Positions 25,543 through 34,345 of a stretch of 64,000 nt of DNA are shown here, one piece after another. Below the pieces are notes generated by a model that saw only the letters and a program-made list of their open reading frames with translations, searched no databases and had not been told where the DNA came from. The first letter of the stretch is position 1; every line of letters begins with the position of its first letter. Source of the stretch: a virus; IMG/VR virus record IMGVR_UViG_3300044712_000936, positions 23,170 through 87,169 of that record; one strand, written 5' to 3'. Made by a program: the position numbers and the translations under genes.

Positions 25543-25707
25543 ATGAAAACACCACTAGCGGAATTGAAAGCAGAACTAACACGCACAATTGTTGATATGT
25601 ACAGACAAGCAGCAAAAAAACCCTTGTCAGAAAAATCAAAGGGAGAATTACAAGGTTATGAGAATGTTTTAGCATGGATCGAACTACAAGAGTCAAAGGG
25701 AAAATAA
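25543..25707 (+). CDS. Small hydrophilic helical protein
   Basis: A 54-residue Lys/Glu-rich protein (LAELKAELTRTIVDMYRQ), probably helical. GGGAG lies ten bases before ATG 25543. A double terminator follows. Unknown function; the size fits a host-takeover peptide or small regulator. Confidence 0.6.
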   Translation: MKTPLAELKAELTRTIVDMYRQAAKKPLSEKSKGELQGYENVLAWIELQESKGK

Positions 25708-25711
25708 AAAC

Positions 25712-25762
25712 CCTTTGTACAAAGGTTTTTGAGTCTACTCTCATAAAGTAGACTCTTTTTTT
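25712..25762 (+). terminator. Tandem terminators
   Basis: CCTTTGTACAAAGG palindrome plus T-run, then GAGTCTACT...AGTAGACTC with seven Ts, a strong rho-independent terminator. Confidence 0.88.
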
Positions 25763-26399
25763 GTTTATTGTTTAAATTATTCCCCTCTGTTTTATCTGGT
25801 TTATGGTTTCCCCTATTTCTATCAATAATATTATATATTTATGTCCATCAATATATTTAAAAACAATAACTTATAAGCTTATATTTTTTATGATAAGTGT
25901 TTAAACAAATATATATTTATAGCTATCGATACAATTCTACGATTCTGTGGTAATTAAAATCATCATTATCTAGTTTAATTAGTAAGATATTACAGAATAG
26001 TCCAGTTTCTACTTACACAGATTCAAACTTTTGATATACAAGATCACTATCTTGTTTTTTAACGTGATTTAACATTCGTGAGGGGAGAATCAGATCCCTA
26101 AAACAATTCTAAATACAAAAACAAACTCTTAAAAGACCCTTTACCGATTGTACTGCCCAACAAGGCCGATCTTCGACGTTTTAGGTCTTAACATAGCGGC
26201 CCTCTACAATGCCCCGTACAGCGATTCTAGTGCCCCTGCAAGCGCGGTTATTGATCCTGTAATTAGCTCACAAATAACAACTAGGCCTCATTTGTGAACA
26301 TTGTAAATTTTTTTAAGAGAAAAGACCCAAACAGCCCACAAATAGCGACATTTAAATCAGTACCAATATTGACCAATCAAAACAGGAGAGCAAACGAAA
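25763..26399. other. Very AT-rich noncoding region
   Basis: No supported gene. The first 250 bp are extremely AT-rich (repeated ATATATTTAT), a possible DNA-unwinding region. Later there are CTACAATGCCC-type motifs that recur in other intergenic stretches. Confidence 0.5.
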
Positions 26400-26513
26400 A
26401 TGAACACTGTCAAAGTTTACACAATGGCAACAATGGGCTATATGGCGTTTTTGTTTTTCGTTTTGTTCGTGATTTTCGTCTCAGTGTTCAGTTATGCTAT
26501 TTGGAGCATGTAA
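26400..26513 (+). CDS. 37-residue membrane peptide
   Basis: ATG at 26400 follows AGGAG; the product is one long hydrophobic segment (MAFLFFVLFVIFVSVF). It ends two bases before the next ATG. Arrangement and ribosome binding site support a gene. Confidence 0.5.
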   Translation: MNTVKVYTMATMGYMAFLFFVLFVIFVSVFSYAIWSM

Positions 26514-26515
26514 CC

Positions 26516-26644
26516 ATGAACCTCATTACTCTGATCTGGTTTTTACTCTCTCTGTTGTTTGGACATTTGTCGGATCCGTGCGATTCCCCTGAGGATCATA
26601 GCAACATCGGAATCGGCATTGATTACTACACTTGCCAGCAATAG
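26516..26644 (+). CDS. 42-residue signal-anchored peptide
   Basis: Starts ATG 26516, hydrophobic N-terminus (LITLIWFLLSLLF), then an Asp/Cys-containing polar tail. It resembles in plan the 25065-25247 product. The longer frame back to 26294 has no ribosome binding site and is not used. Confidence 0.5.
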   Translation: MNLITLIWFLLSLLFGHLSDPCDSPEDHSNIGIGIDYYTCQQ

Positions 26645-26670
26645 GGCATAAACAATCGAATAAACAAAGA

Positions 26671-26697
26671 AAAGCCAGCAAAAACTGGCTGTTTTTG
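26671..26697 (+). terminator. Rho-independent terminator
   Basis: AGCCAG and CTGGCT stem followed by GTTTTTG. A half copy of the same sequence (CTGGCTGTTTTTG) occurs near 29966. Confidence 0.75.
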
Positions 26698-26867
26698 ATT
26701 CCGCAAATGTAAATTTTTTAGAACACAGGATAAGAAAATGAGAGAGGAAATTAGAACATAAAACGAATTCCGCCTCATAGGGGATTGTGTTGTTTAAAAA
26801 TATCCCCTACAATCTAAGTGTAACAAAGAAAAACAGAATAAGCGTTCTAGGCAAAGGCAAAACGAAA

Positions 26868-27071
26868 ATGTTCAAAATCAACAGAAAATCTAGCAAACCA
26901 CTAGGAAACACACTTAACCAAAGTGAACGAGAATTGCTAGTTGGTCTGATTTTGGGCATCAGAGAAACATACGCTATTGATATGGGCAAATTATCAATGG
27001 AACTAATGAGCACAAAACCAGAGAGAGGGGAACCAATTTCTTATGAGGATTTTATAAGCGCGTTGTACTAA
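26868..27071 (+). CDS. Hypothetical protein
   Basis: A 67-residue protein with an amphipathic N-terminus and a helix (SERELLVGLILGIRETY). ATG at 26868 is preferred over an upstream start at 26787, because AAAGG lies nearby and the leader resembles those of neighbouring genes. Unknown function. Confidence 0.55.
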   Translation: MFKINRKSSKPLGNTLNQSERELLVGLILGIRETYAIDMGKLSMELMSTKPERGEPISYEDFISALY

Positions 27072-27297
27072 GCCGATCCGGGCAAGACTCAATACGAACA
27101 GATCGCAACCGAACCAAACGACATTAAGACCCGACTCAACCTTAACAATAGAACAGATAACAGGGCAGAAAACACCCTTAATGTAATGGCCCTCTATCGG
27201 ACAAACTACCGAGTCAAAAATTGAAACTTAAACTTACTTTGAAAAGACTCAGCAAAAACTTTAAAATCTGAGTGTAGCAAACAGGAGAGCAAAGGCA

Positions 27298-27954
27298 ATG
27301 ACTCAAACGACACGCGAACTAGTTCGCATAAACCTATCGTCAAAGGACAATGAGATCCAAACGCTTAACGCTATAGCGAACAGCATTAATGCCACAGATC
27401 CTAACTCTTATCTGGCCTCTCTGTTCACTCCTGAGTTTATTTCATGGGTTTCTCAAATGATCCACAGTGACATTATGCCTGATATGGAATCGGCATTAAA
27501 AGCAAACGAAAATAGCGCCCACAAAAACTCAGTTGAACACTCTCAAGCTGAGATCACAATCACAAAGCAAAGCGAATTGATTGACTCTCAGGCAGAAAGA
27601 ATCGAAACATTAACCGAACGGATCGATCTCAAAACATCGGAGATCGATTACCTAAAACGGGAACAGAGAGATCTAGAGATCGCAGGAAAAAAACAGGAGT
27701 TAAAAGAGGCTTTTCACTTGACAGAGAAAGATCTAGAGGTGGTTTGGTTCATGATCAAACGGTACTCGATTTTATATCACACTGATTACCTCTGGCGCGG
27801 TTGGTCACAGTATACGATCCGTAAGCTTGAGAAAAACGGACTAATCGACAACGAACCAGAAAACGGGATCTACAGTCTATCAATGAGGGTTGAACACTGG
27901 ATCACCCAAAACATGACAAGTGAACTATTGTACTCTGTACAGATGTTTGGATAA
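27298..27954 (+). CDS. Coiled-coil protein with helical C-terminal domain
   Basis: The 218-residue protein has an acidic N-terminal domain, a coiled coil at about residues 85-140 (DSQAERIETLTERIDL) and a C-terminal part (SQYTIRKLEKNGLID) resembling a winged helix. It could be a DNA-binding regulator. AGGAG lies before the ATG. No family recognised. Confidence 0.7.
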   Translation: MTQTTRELVRINLSSKDNEIQTLNAIANSINATDPNSYLASLFTPEFISWVSQMIHSDIMPDMESALKANENSAHKNSVEHSQAEITITKQSELIDSQAERIETLTERIDLKTSEIDYLKREQRDLEIAGKKQELKEAFHLTEKDLEVVWFMIKRYSILYHTDYLWRGWSQYTIRKLEKNGLIDNEPENGIYSLSMRVEHWITQNMTSELLYSVQMFG

Positions 27955-27980
27955 TGCCCCTATTTAATGAGGTAGGGGCA
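27955..27980 (+). terminator. TGCCCC/GGGGCA hairpin after gene
   Basis: TGCCCCTA and TAGGGGCA stem beginning one base after the stop codon of the coiled-coil gene; no T-run. Confidence 0.45.
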
Positions 27981-28086
27981 GGACAGCATAAACAGCAAAG
28001 GATCCTAATCTGTAGACACTATTCACCCAAAAAACACGACATAAATATAACGACCTGTATCTATAACACGAAAGGAAAAAAATCAA

Positions 28087-28302
28087 ATGCCTAACTTTTT
28101 TAAGACCGTAAAGCACGAATACGAACAGCAAAAAGAAACCAACGCAAAGAATGCGCGTACAATCGCGGAATTGCGCGCCCATTTATCGCATATGATCGAG
28201 TCTTGCAATTCCTCATTGGATGTAATTGATCCGCGTGATGATATTGCATTGGCACAAATGATCACACGGAAAAACACATGTGTTGAGATCCGCTTTCTAT
28301 GA
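28087..28302 (+). CDS. Hypothetical protein, probably frameshifted
   Basis: A 71-codon frame, helical and charged. At an AAAAA run (about 28270) the +1 frame continues as a protein-like sequence (SAFYDAAANGETEEIGRACR) to a stop at 28372, so the intact protein may be about 94 residues. A sequencing error, a real mutation or programmed frameshifting are all possible. Confidence 0.5.
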   Translation: MPNFFKTVKHEYEQQKETNAKNARTIAELRAHLSHMIESCNSSLDVIDPRDDIALAQMITRKNTCVEIRFL

Positions 28303-28466
28303 TGCCGCAGCAAACGGAGAAACAGAGGAGATCGGCAGGGCATGTAGACGTATAGTGCGCATACTGTCGTAAGATTATTTATTAACTTATATTTCTTTTC
28401 ACTTAGTATTTTTTAATATCCGCATTAAAAATATAGGTTAGCGGATCGGACAAAGGAAAGGCGTAT

Positions 28467-29744
28467 ATGATCTCTGAATTCGAACAAACCTATGAAAATG
28501 ATTATTTTCCATACGAACAGATCAATGATCTGATCTGGGAATGGATACGGCAAAACGATATTAGGCGGGCTTACCTTAACGTTGAATACGCGATGGATAT
28601 TTGCCGCGAAAATTACGGGAAACTTAAGCCCGGTAAAATGATCGCAAACGCGATCAAAAAATTGATCCATATGCGGATCGATCAAATAAGGGAGGACAAT
28701 TACGAGTACCAAAAACCGATTCTTGAAAAATTGGAATCGCTTAAAATCTCTCCTGAGACAGTAACATTTTGGGGCAATGCCATAGCCAACCAACCGAAAG
28801 AAAAAATCACGATCCGTTTAACCTACGGTTGTAAAGGATCTGCACGTGAATACTATCATGTAGGTAGTTGTTGGTGGGGAGGGTATGAAACTAGTAGGGA
28901 TTACTTGGAATCTAGCTATGGCGGAGCAATTCGCGCTTATCGTAATGATGAGATTGTAGGGCGAGTCTGGTTTATTCCCTATAGTGATGGAATCATCCTG
29001 TTTAACGCCTATGGTAAGGGGGAATTAGGGAGAATCGGATCTTGGAGCAACCTACTAAAACGATCCTTTCCTGATTATTTTGTTAGCAAGGTAATGCTGG
29101 AATTCGGGGGGGATCCTGGAGTCTTATTCCAGAATTCAGAGAGCACTAATCTGTACATTGGTCCTAACAAAATCAACGATGAAACGATCAGAATCGATCT
29201 GACTCGTCCTGAGAAATTTAAATACGCCAAAGATTTAACGTTTTGCTCTCATTGCGGGATCCCTATCATCGGCGGATCTGGTTATTCCACAACCGACAAC
29301 GGAGTCATTTGTTACGCTTGTCAGAATCTTTTCTACGCCAGATCACGATCCACAGGGGCATGGATCCCAATTGAAAACGCGATAGAAGTTTATGATGCGT
29401 ACAATGATCGGTACTATGAATCGCCTGACTCGCCTGACATTATCTATGCTAGGGCAATAAACCGTTATGTTTACATTACGGATTACTGGGTGGATGTTTT
29501 TGGTACTGCCCACAGGAGAGGCGCTAGATCCTGCTTCCGTTGTCGCGTCTCTGGTAACATTTATCCTGTAGATCGCTTAGTGTGGACACAGATCGGACCA
29601 GTAGATCGGACCAATTACGATCCTGAGGTTCACGTTTTGGGAATTCCAGAACAACCGCAATATGCACCGAGTCTCAGTTTTGCGGATCGCCAGAATCAAA
29701 TGGCCCTCCGGCGGCAATGGCAACAGTTAACTAGTCTCATGTGA
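28467..29744 (+). CDS. Phage zinc-ribbon paralogue family, copy 1
   Basis: The 425-residue protein shares with three later genes (32245, 35154, 37088) a core near residues 112-210: LTYGCKG, YYHVGSCWWGGY, GGAIRAY, GRVWF, DGIILFNAYG, and a C-terminal four-Cys ribbon (FCSHCG...CYAC near residues 258-290). It has an extra CFRC pair near its end. Conserved His, Cys, Trp, Arg and Asp suggest a catalytic or ligand-binding fold. I do not recognise the family. It is the most diverged copy. Confidence 0.75.
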   Translation: MISEFEQTYENDYFPYEQINDLIWEWIRQNDIRRAYLNVEYAMDICRENYGKLKPGKMIANAIKKLIHMRIDQIREDNYEYQKPILEKLESLKISPETVTFWGNAIANQPKEKITIRLTYGCKGSAREYYHVGSCWWGGYETSRDYLESSYGGAIRAYRNDEIVGRVWFIPYSDGIILFNAYGKGELGRIGSWSNLLKRSFPDYFVSKVMLEFGGDPGVLFQNSESTNLYIGPNKINDETIRIDLTRPEKFKYAKDLTFCSHCGIPIIGGSGYSTTDNGVICYACQNLFYARSRSTGAWIPIENAIEVYDAYNDRYYESPDSPDIIYARAINRYVYITDYWVDVFGTAHRRGARSCFRCRVSGNIYPVDRLVWTQIGPVDRTNYDPEVHVLGIPEQPQYAPSLSFADRQNQMALRRQWQQLTSLM

Positions 29745-30193
29745 GATTAGTTCGCTATCTCTCTAGCCTCTCTCAGGAGAGGATATTCTATTTTATCTCA
29801 GTGTTGTGTAAGCTTCTGTAATGCCCTACAATGGCCCTAATTAGGGAGATCGGTAGAAAACCACCTAAACAAGCATATCGCGTTAAATAGGGGCATTACA
29901 GAGGCTTACAGGGGCATTGTAGAAACAATTCAACACACAAAACTTAAGAGAGGGGTACAAAACTGGCTGTTTTTGTTCATGCTCTCCTGAGACGCTAAGG
30001 TAAGCAATTCAACACTGGCATAGATCCCAGGGTAATTTTTGGCCTATCCTGAGATGCTAAAATAGGCCTCACAATGCCCTACAATGCCCCCGTTTGATAG
30101 GTGCATGGTAGTTGATACCACTATATAACTGATCGCCCCGTTTTGGGGCATTTGATCGCGTTTTCTTTCTCTCAACTATAGAATAGGTGCAAT
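29745..30193. other. Noncoding region with short repeats
   Basis: No supported gene. It contains CCTCTC-TCA-GGAGAGG, two copies of CCTGAGAYGCTAA (near 29987 and 30049), repeated CTACAATGCCC motifs and a GCCCC-GTTTT-GGGGC hairpin near 30135. Confidence 0.5.
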
Positions 30194-30412
30194 ATGTTTA
30201 GAACCATTAAAACAGAAAAAATTACAGAAAAAAGAATTCGGCTTAATTTCTATTTAAATAACGCTTATATGGGTTATTATGAGGCTTTGCCTTATATGGC
30301 GATAAGTGAACTACTAATACGTATTAACAAAGGCTATACGCTAGTAGAAGACTCAGCCCTACTAGTTAGCCCGAAAAGCACCTACGGGATTGACGAAAAT
30401 TCCCGGCCTTAA
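30194..30412 (+). CDS. Hypothetical protein
   Basis: A 72-residue basic N-terminus and mixed body (RIRLNFYLNNAYMGYYEALPY). AGGTGC lies just before the ATG. Not recognised. Confidence 0.5.
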   Translation: MFRTIKTEKITEKRIRLNFYLNNAYMGYYEALPYMAISELLIRINKGYTLVEDSALLVSPKSTYGIDENSRP

Positions 30413-30497
30413 TTTGTCAAATAGACATGATAAATATACCCACAAAAATGAGATCGGCCCATTCTGATTCCGGCCTATTAAGATCGATCTAACGGAT

Positions 30498-30655
30498 CGG
30501 CGTGCAACGTAGGGGACTCGGCGTGTAAATTTAAAACGGCAATGAGAGGGAACAGCGTGCAAAGATCCGGCCTAATTGACTCATACTATGGAATCGGCGT
30601 GCAACTTTTCGGCACTTTCGGCGTGCAAAGAACGACTAAAGAATCAGCGTGCAAA
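30498..30655 (+). repeat. Six-copy iteron-like array, C(G/A)GCGTGYAAM
   Basis: Copies start at 30498, 30519, 30553, 30595, 30619 and 30645, all in the same direction, 21-42 bp apart. The region codes for nothing I can support. Further single copies are dispersed to about 41.5 kb. Confidence 0.75.
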
Positions 30656-30859
30656 CCCTAGTAATAGAGGTGGAGGGTTGGGAATTGTATATATATACAT
30701 AGAAAATGCTTTTCCTTGTCCAATGGATTGCCTATATAGTATATATAGATATATAGAACCTTTAAAAGAACAGTATAAAAGATCAAAACCTTTAAAAAGG
30801 AATCAGATCTTAGATCAATATAGAAAACCTTTAAAAGAAATAAGAATAGATCAAATACA
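30656..30859 (+). repeat. AT-rich stretch with three AACCTTTAAAA repeats
   Basis: Right after the iteron-like array come TATATA tracts and three direct copies of AACCTTTAAAA (about 30757, 30788 and 30826). Together with the array this looks like a replication-origin layout. Confidence 0.6.
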
Positions 30860-30888
30860 TTGACTCTATAATTAGAATATGATACAGT
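30860..30888 (+). promoter_or_regulatory. Sigma70-type promoter
   Basis: TTGACT, 17 nt, TACAGT in front of the 30931 gene. Confidence 0.65.
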
Positions 30889-30930
30889 ATATCTAAAAGA
30901 ACACTATTAAAAACGAAAGGTTTAATATAA

Positions 30931-31122
30931 ATGGACATCGTAAAAATTATCGAATATCACGATAAGATTATAATGCACACTATTCTGTATAATGCTCCTG
31001 AATCAGTATGTGAAATTTCAAGAAAAGAATTGTATATGATTCAACGGCAATTATCTAAATGGTGGGTTACATCTTATACAGTAGAGTCAGATAAGACTAC
31101 TACAATATATGAAAGGTATTAA
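30931..31122 (+). CDS. Hypothetical protein
   Basis: A 63-residue protein, not recognised; GAAAGG lies upstream of the ATG and a promoter about 40 bases upstream. First gene downstream of the origin candidate. Confidence 0.6.
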   Translation: MDIVKIIEYHDKIIMHTILYNAPESVCEISRKELYMIQRQLSKWWVTSYTVESDKTTTIYERY

Positions 31123-31126
31123 TATT

Positions 31127-31441
31127 ATGATCGAAACCGCCGCAATTATAAATGATATTAATAAGCGCATTGCTGAACAGCATAAACTGATTCAATTTTA
31201 CCGTATGACATTATATGTCAATTTTAGCGGTGCATGTAAGATCGTATTGCGCTCCAAACAACAGAAAAAAGTTGTTATTAATGTGACATATTCTTATATG
31301 TCTGATGCGACCAGAGGAGCGGAAATATTAAACAAATTAAAGCCGCATATTAGAATTATTATGCGGGATAATATTGTTAAGGGTATGATTATTACTTATC
31401 GGCTGTCCGTTAATTATATCTTTATTCATTCCGTTAATTAA
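31127..31441 (+). CDS. Hypothetical protein
   Basis: A 104-residue basic alpha/beta protein (GACKIVLRSKQQKKVVINV). ATG at 31127 follows GAAAGG. Codon use is AT-rich. Unknown function. Confidence 0.58.
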   Translation: MIETAAIINDINKRIAEQHKLIQFYRMTLYVNFSGACKIVLRSKQQKKVVINVTYSYMSDATRGAEILNKLKPHIRIIMRDNIVKGMIITYRLSVNYIFIHSVN

Positions 31442-31467
31442 TTGATTTTCCTTAACAAAATAACCGC

Positions 31468-31495
31468 TTGCTTTTTTAGCAATGTGGTATATAAT
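31468..31495 (+). promoter_or_regulatory. Sigma70-type promoter
   Basis: TTGCTT, 16 nt, TATAAT. The transcript would begin about 170 bases before the 31668 gene; the leader holds no clear gene. Confidence 0.65.
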
Positions 31496-31667
31496 CTAAT
31501 TAAAGCAGATGAATTAACAATTACCAATTATTCAGCTATATAATACTCGTTTAAGTAGTTACTATTTGAACAGATCCGGAGTAGTGAACCGGGCGTAATT
31601 GCGAAATATCTGCTTTTTTATACTTATTATTTGGCTTATCTTCCGGCATTATTATGAGGACAAGCAA

Positions 31668-32177
31668 ATGATCACAAATCAGGATATTGTCGTAGTTCTG
31701 TGTTCGTTTTTCACTGTGGGCTTTTGCTCCTGTCTAACCTATGTAGCGTTAAAGTCAATCAACCTGTTAAAACGCAAACACAAAAAAGAATTGGCAGAAA
31801 AACAGGCGGAGATCGACGCATTGTATAAGGAATTATGGGCTGTTACTTTGCTGTACCATAGTGCCCCTGTTATTGTTGGCAAAGATCAAAAATTGCCTTT
31901 GGGCAAGATTCAAAAAGCTAACGGTACAATGCGCGAGGTTACAATCGGCGGCAAACGGTACATAGGACTAGAAAGTGAGATCCAGGCATACAGTAAGGGT
32001 AAAACTAAGGTATGCCGATCCTATTGGGAATGGTCGAGTCGCCAAAACTGGAAAGAAGTGCATACTGAATATCTGATGGTTGATGAATCAGATGTTGCTA
32101 AGAGTTTTGTGCATGCAGACAGTACCCATTGTTACAAAGACTCTGTTGTCGATGTTTTGGAATTGGTGAAAAACTAA
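31668..32177 (+). CDS. Membrane-anchored protein
   Basis: A 169-residue protein: one N-terminal TM segment (VVVLCSFFTVGFCSCLTYVAL), a short coiled coil and a C-terminal soluble domain (YWEWSSRQNWKEV). ATG at 31668 follows TGAGG at eight bases; the longer frame to 31599 is not supported. Unknown function. Confidence 0.65.
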   Translation: MITNQDIVVVLCSFFTVGFCSCLTYVALKSINLLKRKHKKELAEKQAEIDALYKELWAVTLLYHSAPVIVGKDQKLPLGKIQKANGTMREVTIGGKRYIGLESEIQAYSKGKTKVCRSYWEWSSRQNWKEVHTEYLMVDESDVAKSFVHADSTHCYKDSVVDVLELVKN

Positions 32178-32244
32178 GTCCCTTTGTGCAAAGCTTTAGC
32201 GACTAAACTAGTGTACAGTATAGCATGAAAGGCAAAGGATACCG

Positions 32245-33492
32245 ATGGACATAAAAGAAACTACCAAAATTGCAGAAAGTCACAAGCATTATTCGCGGGA
32301 CACGATTCGTAATGCTGTGATGTACATCAAAGATAAGTACCGCGTCGGAATCTATGTGGGCAATTTTAGTAAACTCTGTGAGTCTATCGAAGCAAGCGAA
32401 AATGACAAAAATGCCCCTAAGCCAGCCAAGTTAGTTGCTAAGGAATTTTTAACCTATCATGGTATCCATTTAACGGCTGATGATAAAGCGGTAATTGGTA
32501 AAATGTTCGCTGATTCTATCCGTAAATCGTCCTATAAAGTTTCCCTAACTCTAGGTTGCGATGGATCAGCAAAGGACTATTATCACGCTGATTCTTGTTG
32601 GTGGGGTGGCTACTCCGATTCGCGGGAATATGTCGCCTATAACGGTGGTGGTGCTATCCGTGCTTATGATCCTGAGACTAACAAACTGTGTGGGCGTGTG
32701 TGGTTCCTTCCGGCTGATGATGGGATTGTTATCTTTAACAGCTATGGGGTAAACGAACTACAGCACACAGAATCATGGGCAACTATAGCCTCTGAATTGT
32801 TATCCGCCCCCTATTGTAAATGTACTTTACATTTGCAGCACGATCAGTATTTTTTCTTGAATGCTGGCGTGTATATCTATGTAGGTCCGAAAGTTGAACC
32901 AGATAAGCGAATCACGATCACCCTCGAGGAGTTTGACGAAAGAATCTATGATGATTCTGTTTACGCTTATTGCTCTGATTGTGATTGTGAGATTAGAAAC
33001 GAGGACGATGCTTACTACACTGTTAACGGTACAGTGTGCGAAAGTTGCTTTGATAGTTACGTATGTGTAGAATCAGAGGGCGGAGACTATTACCCTGAGG
33101 ATGATTGTGTCTATTTGCTTCATGGGCGTTATTCGGAATGGTTTCTAACGGATAGCTCTGATGTAGTCTCAACTATTAATGGTGCGTATGAATTAGTAGA
33201 AAACTGCATTGAGGACGTTTACGGCAATTATTATCAGATGGATGATGATATTGACGATGTATTTCTGTGTGATGCTACAGAAGAATACTACCCTATTAGC
33301 GAACTTCTGACCCTTGCTGATGGTCGTCACATTGCCGAGTCGAACTATGATCGGGATGAATACGGGCCACTAGAGGGAGAAGAACCAGAAGAGGACGATG
33401 ACGAACCAGAGATCGCCCCTGTAGTTTTGCCCCTCCTTTCTGTAGGCTACTTTGGTTACATTCACTTTCAACTTCCGAACCTTGTATATTAG
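32245..33492 (+). CDS. Phage zinc-ribbon paralogue family, copy 2
   Basis: A 415-residue member of the four-gene family. Core from about residue 100: LTLGCDG, YYHADSCWWGGY, GGGAIRAY, GRVWFLPADDGIVIFNSYG, LQHTESW; ribbon at about 241 (YCSDCD...CESC). Its C-terminal third is very acidic and contains repeated DD/EE runs, unlike the other copies. Unknown function. Confidence 0.78.
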   Translation: MDIKETTKIAESHKHYSRDTIRNAVMYIKDKYRVGIYVGNFSKLCESIEASENDKNAPKPAKLVAKEFLTYHGIHLTADDKAVIGKMFADSIRKSSYKVSLTLGCDGSAKDYYHADSCWWGGYSDSREYVAYNGGGAIRAYDPETNKLCGRVWFLPADDGIVIFNSYGVNELQHTESWATIASELLSAPYCKCTLHLQHDQYFFLNAGVYIYVGPKVEPDKRITITLEEFDERIYDDSVYAYCSDCDCEIRNEDDAYYTVNGTVCESCFDSYVCVESEGGDYYPEDDCVYLLHGRYSEWFLTDSSDVVSTINGAYELVENCIEDVYGNYYQMDDDIDDVFLCDATEEYYPISELLTLADGRHIAESNYDRDEYGPLEGEEPEEDDDEPEIAPVVLPLLSVGYFGYIHFQLPNLVY

Positions 33493-33511
33493 CGTGCTAG
33501 ACGCGCTGTAG

Positions 33512-33528
33512 TGCCCCTAAATGGGGCA
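33512..33528 (+). terminator. TGCCCC/GGGGCA hairpin after gene
   Basis: Compact stem with a 5-nt loop downstream of copy 2, without a T-run. Third member of the post-gene hairpin series. Confidence 0.45.
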
Positions 33529-33580
33529 TTACGGTTTACACAGGTATCGTCTACCGTGTACTATCAGAATTGAGGCAAGC

Positions 33581-33883
33581 ATGGCGAATAAACAGATCAG
33601 ATATATCACGACTTATACAGGATACAACGACCACACTGGCAACGTTGACACGACTATTAATGTTGAACGAACAGACGGATCTGTGCGAACGTTTGAGTTG
33701 GCTAGTTTTGCCAACTGTGCTCGAATTCAGAATATCTATAATACCCATAATTTAAATACTAAAATTAACGTTTATCCTGGTGCTACCTTTGTTATGTGGT
33801 GTAGGTTTTGGGTAGACTACTATGCTTTGACAGGTAAAAATTATGATCAACAAACAGCTAAGACCAGCCCCACGCCACAATAG
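33581..33883 (+). CDS. Hypothetical protein
   Basis: A 100-residue protein (DTTINVERTDGSVRTFELASF). ATG at 33581 follows GAGG five bases upstream. It overlaps the nuclease gene by 41 bp. Unknown function. Confidence 0.6.
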   Translation: MANKQIRYITTYTGYNDHTGNVDTTINVERTDGSVRTFELASFANCARIQNIYNTHNLNTKINVYPGATFVMWCRFWVDYYALTGKNYDQQTAKTSPTPQ

Positions 33884-34337
33884 ACCAAACAGGCGTGAAA
33901 CTTATTATCTAGTGGCGTGCCAGATCTGTGGCAAGGATCGCTGGCTGAGAAAATCTGATATTGGAACAGCGTGCAGATCCTGTGCTATGAGATTCCGCGA
34001 CAAAACTTCTCTATTAAGGGCAGTACAACGGAAACAGCGTATGGCCCCTAGCAAGCCAGAGGCTACCGTTTTAGATTGGTTGACGAGAATCGGCGTGCAG
34101 TTTGAGCATCAGGCGATCTTCGATGACAGCGTGTTAGATTTTCGACTAGGATCGGCGTATGTCGAAGTTAACGGTTACTGGCATTTGCACAATCCTCGCA
34201 AGATACAAAAAGATCAGCGTATAGCGGAACAGCTAGGTAAAAACTTGCTGGTTATCGATGCAAAAGATGTTGTTGAGAAACCTGTAAAAGCTTACCTTTC
34301 TTTAATCCAGTTTATTACGACAGCGTGCAACGTATAG
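33843..34337 (+). CDS. Vsr-like / PD-(D/E)XK homing-type endonuclease
   Basis: A 164-residue protein. Residues about 27-52 hold a zinc ribbon (CQICGKD...CRSCAMRF). The C-terminal part resembles Vsr/DUF559-like nucleases: KPEATVLDWLTRIG, FDDSVLDFRLG, AYVEVNGYWHLHNP and LLVIDAKDV. Acidic and His residues in these motifs are candidate catalytic ones. Free-standing genes of this type are often mobile. Four copies of the GCGTGCA motif lie in or next to it. Confidence 0.72.
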   Translation: MINKQLRPAPRHNRPNRRETYYLVACQICGKDRWLRKSDIGTACRSCAMRFRDKTSLLRAVQRKQRMAPSKPEATVLDWLTRIGVQFEHQAIFDDSVLDFRLGSAYVEVNGYWHLHNPRKIQKDQRIAEQLGKNLLVIDAKDVVEKPVKAYLSLIQFITTACNV

Positions 34338-34345
34338 GAGTCATA

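Noticed and set aside
26294-26515. A 116-residue protein starting at 26294
   Set aside because: The upstream part has no ribosome binding site and contains the 26400 gene in another frame; the real start is more likely ATG 26516.
30757-30840. CRISPR array from the AACCTTTAAAA repeats
   Set aside because: Only three short AT-rich copies with unequal spacing and no cas genes.
30576-30863. A 95-codon plus-strand frame over the repeat region
   Set aside because: It covers iteron-like repeats and TATATA tracts, has no ribosome binding site and is low in complexity.
31599-31667. An N-terminal extension of the 31668 gene
   Set aside because: No ribosome binding site at 31599, whereas TGAGG precedes ATG 31668; the extension would add a second unlikely hydrophobic stretch.
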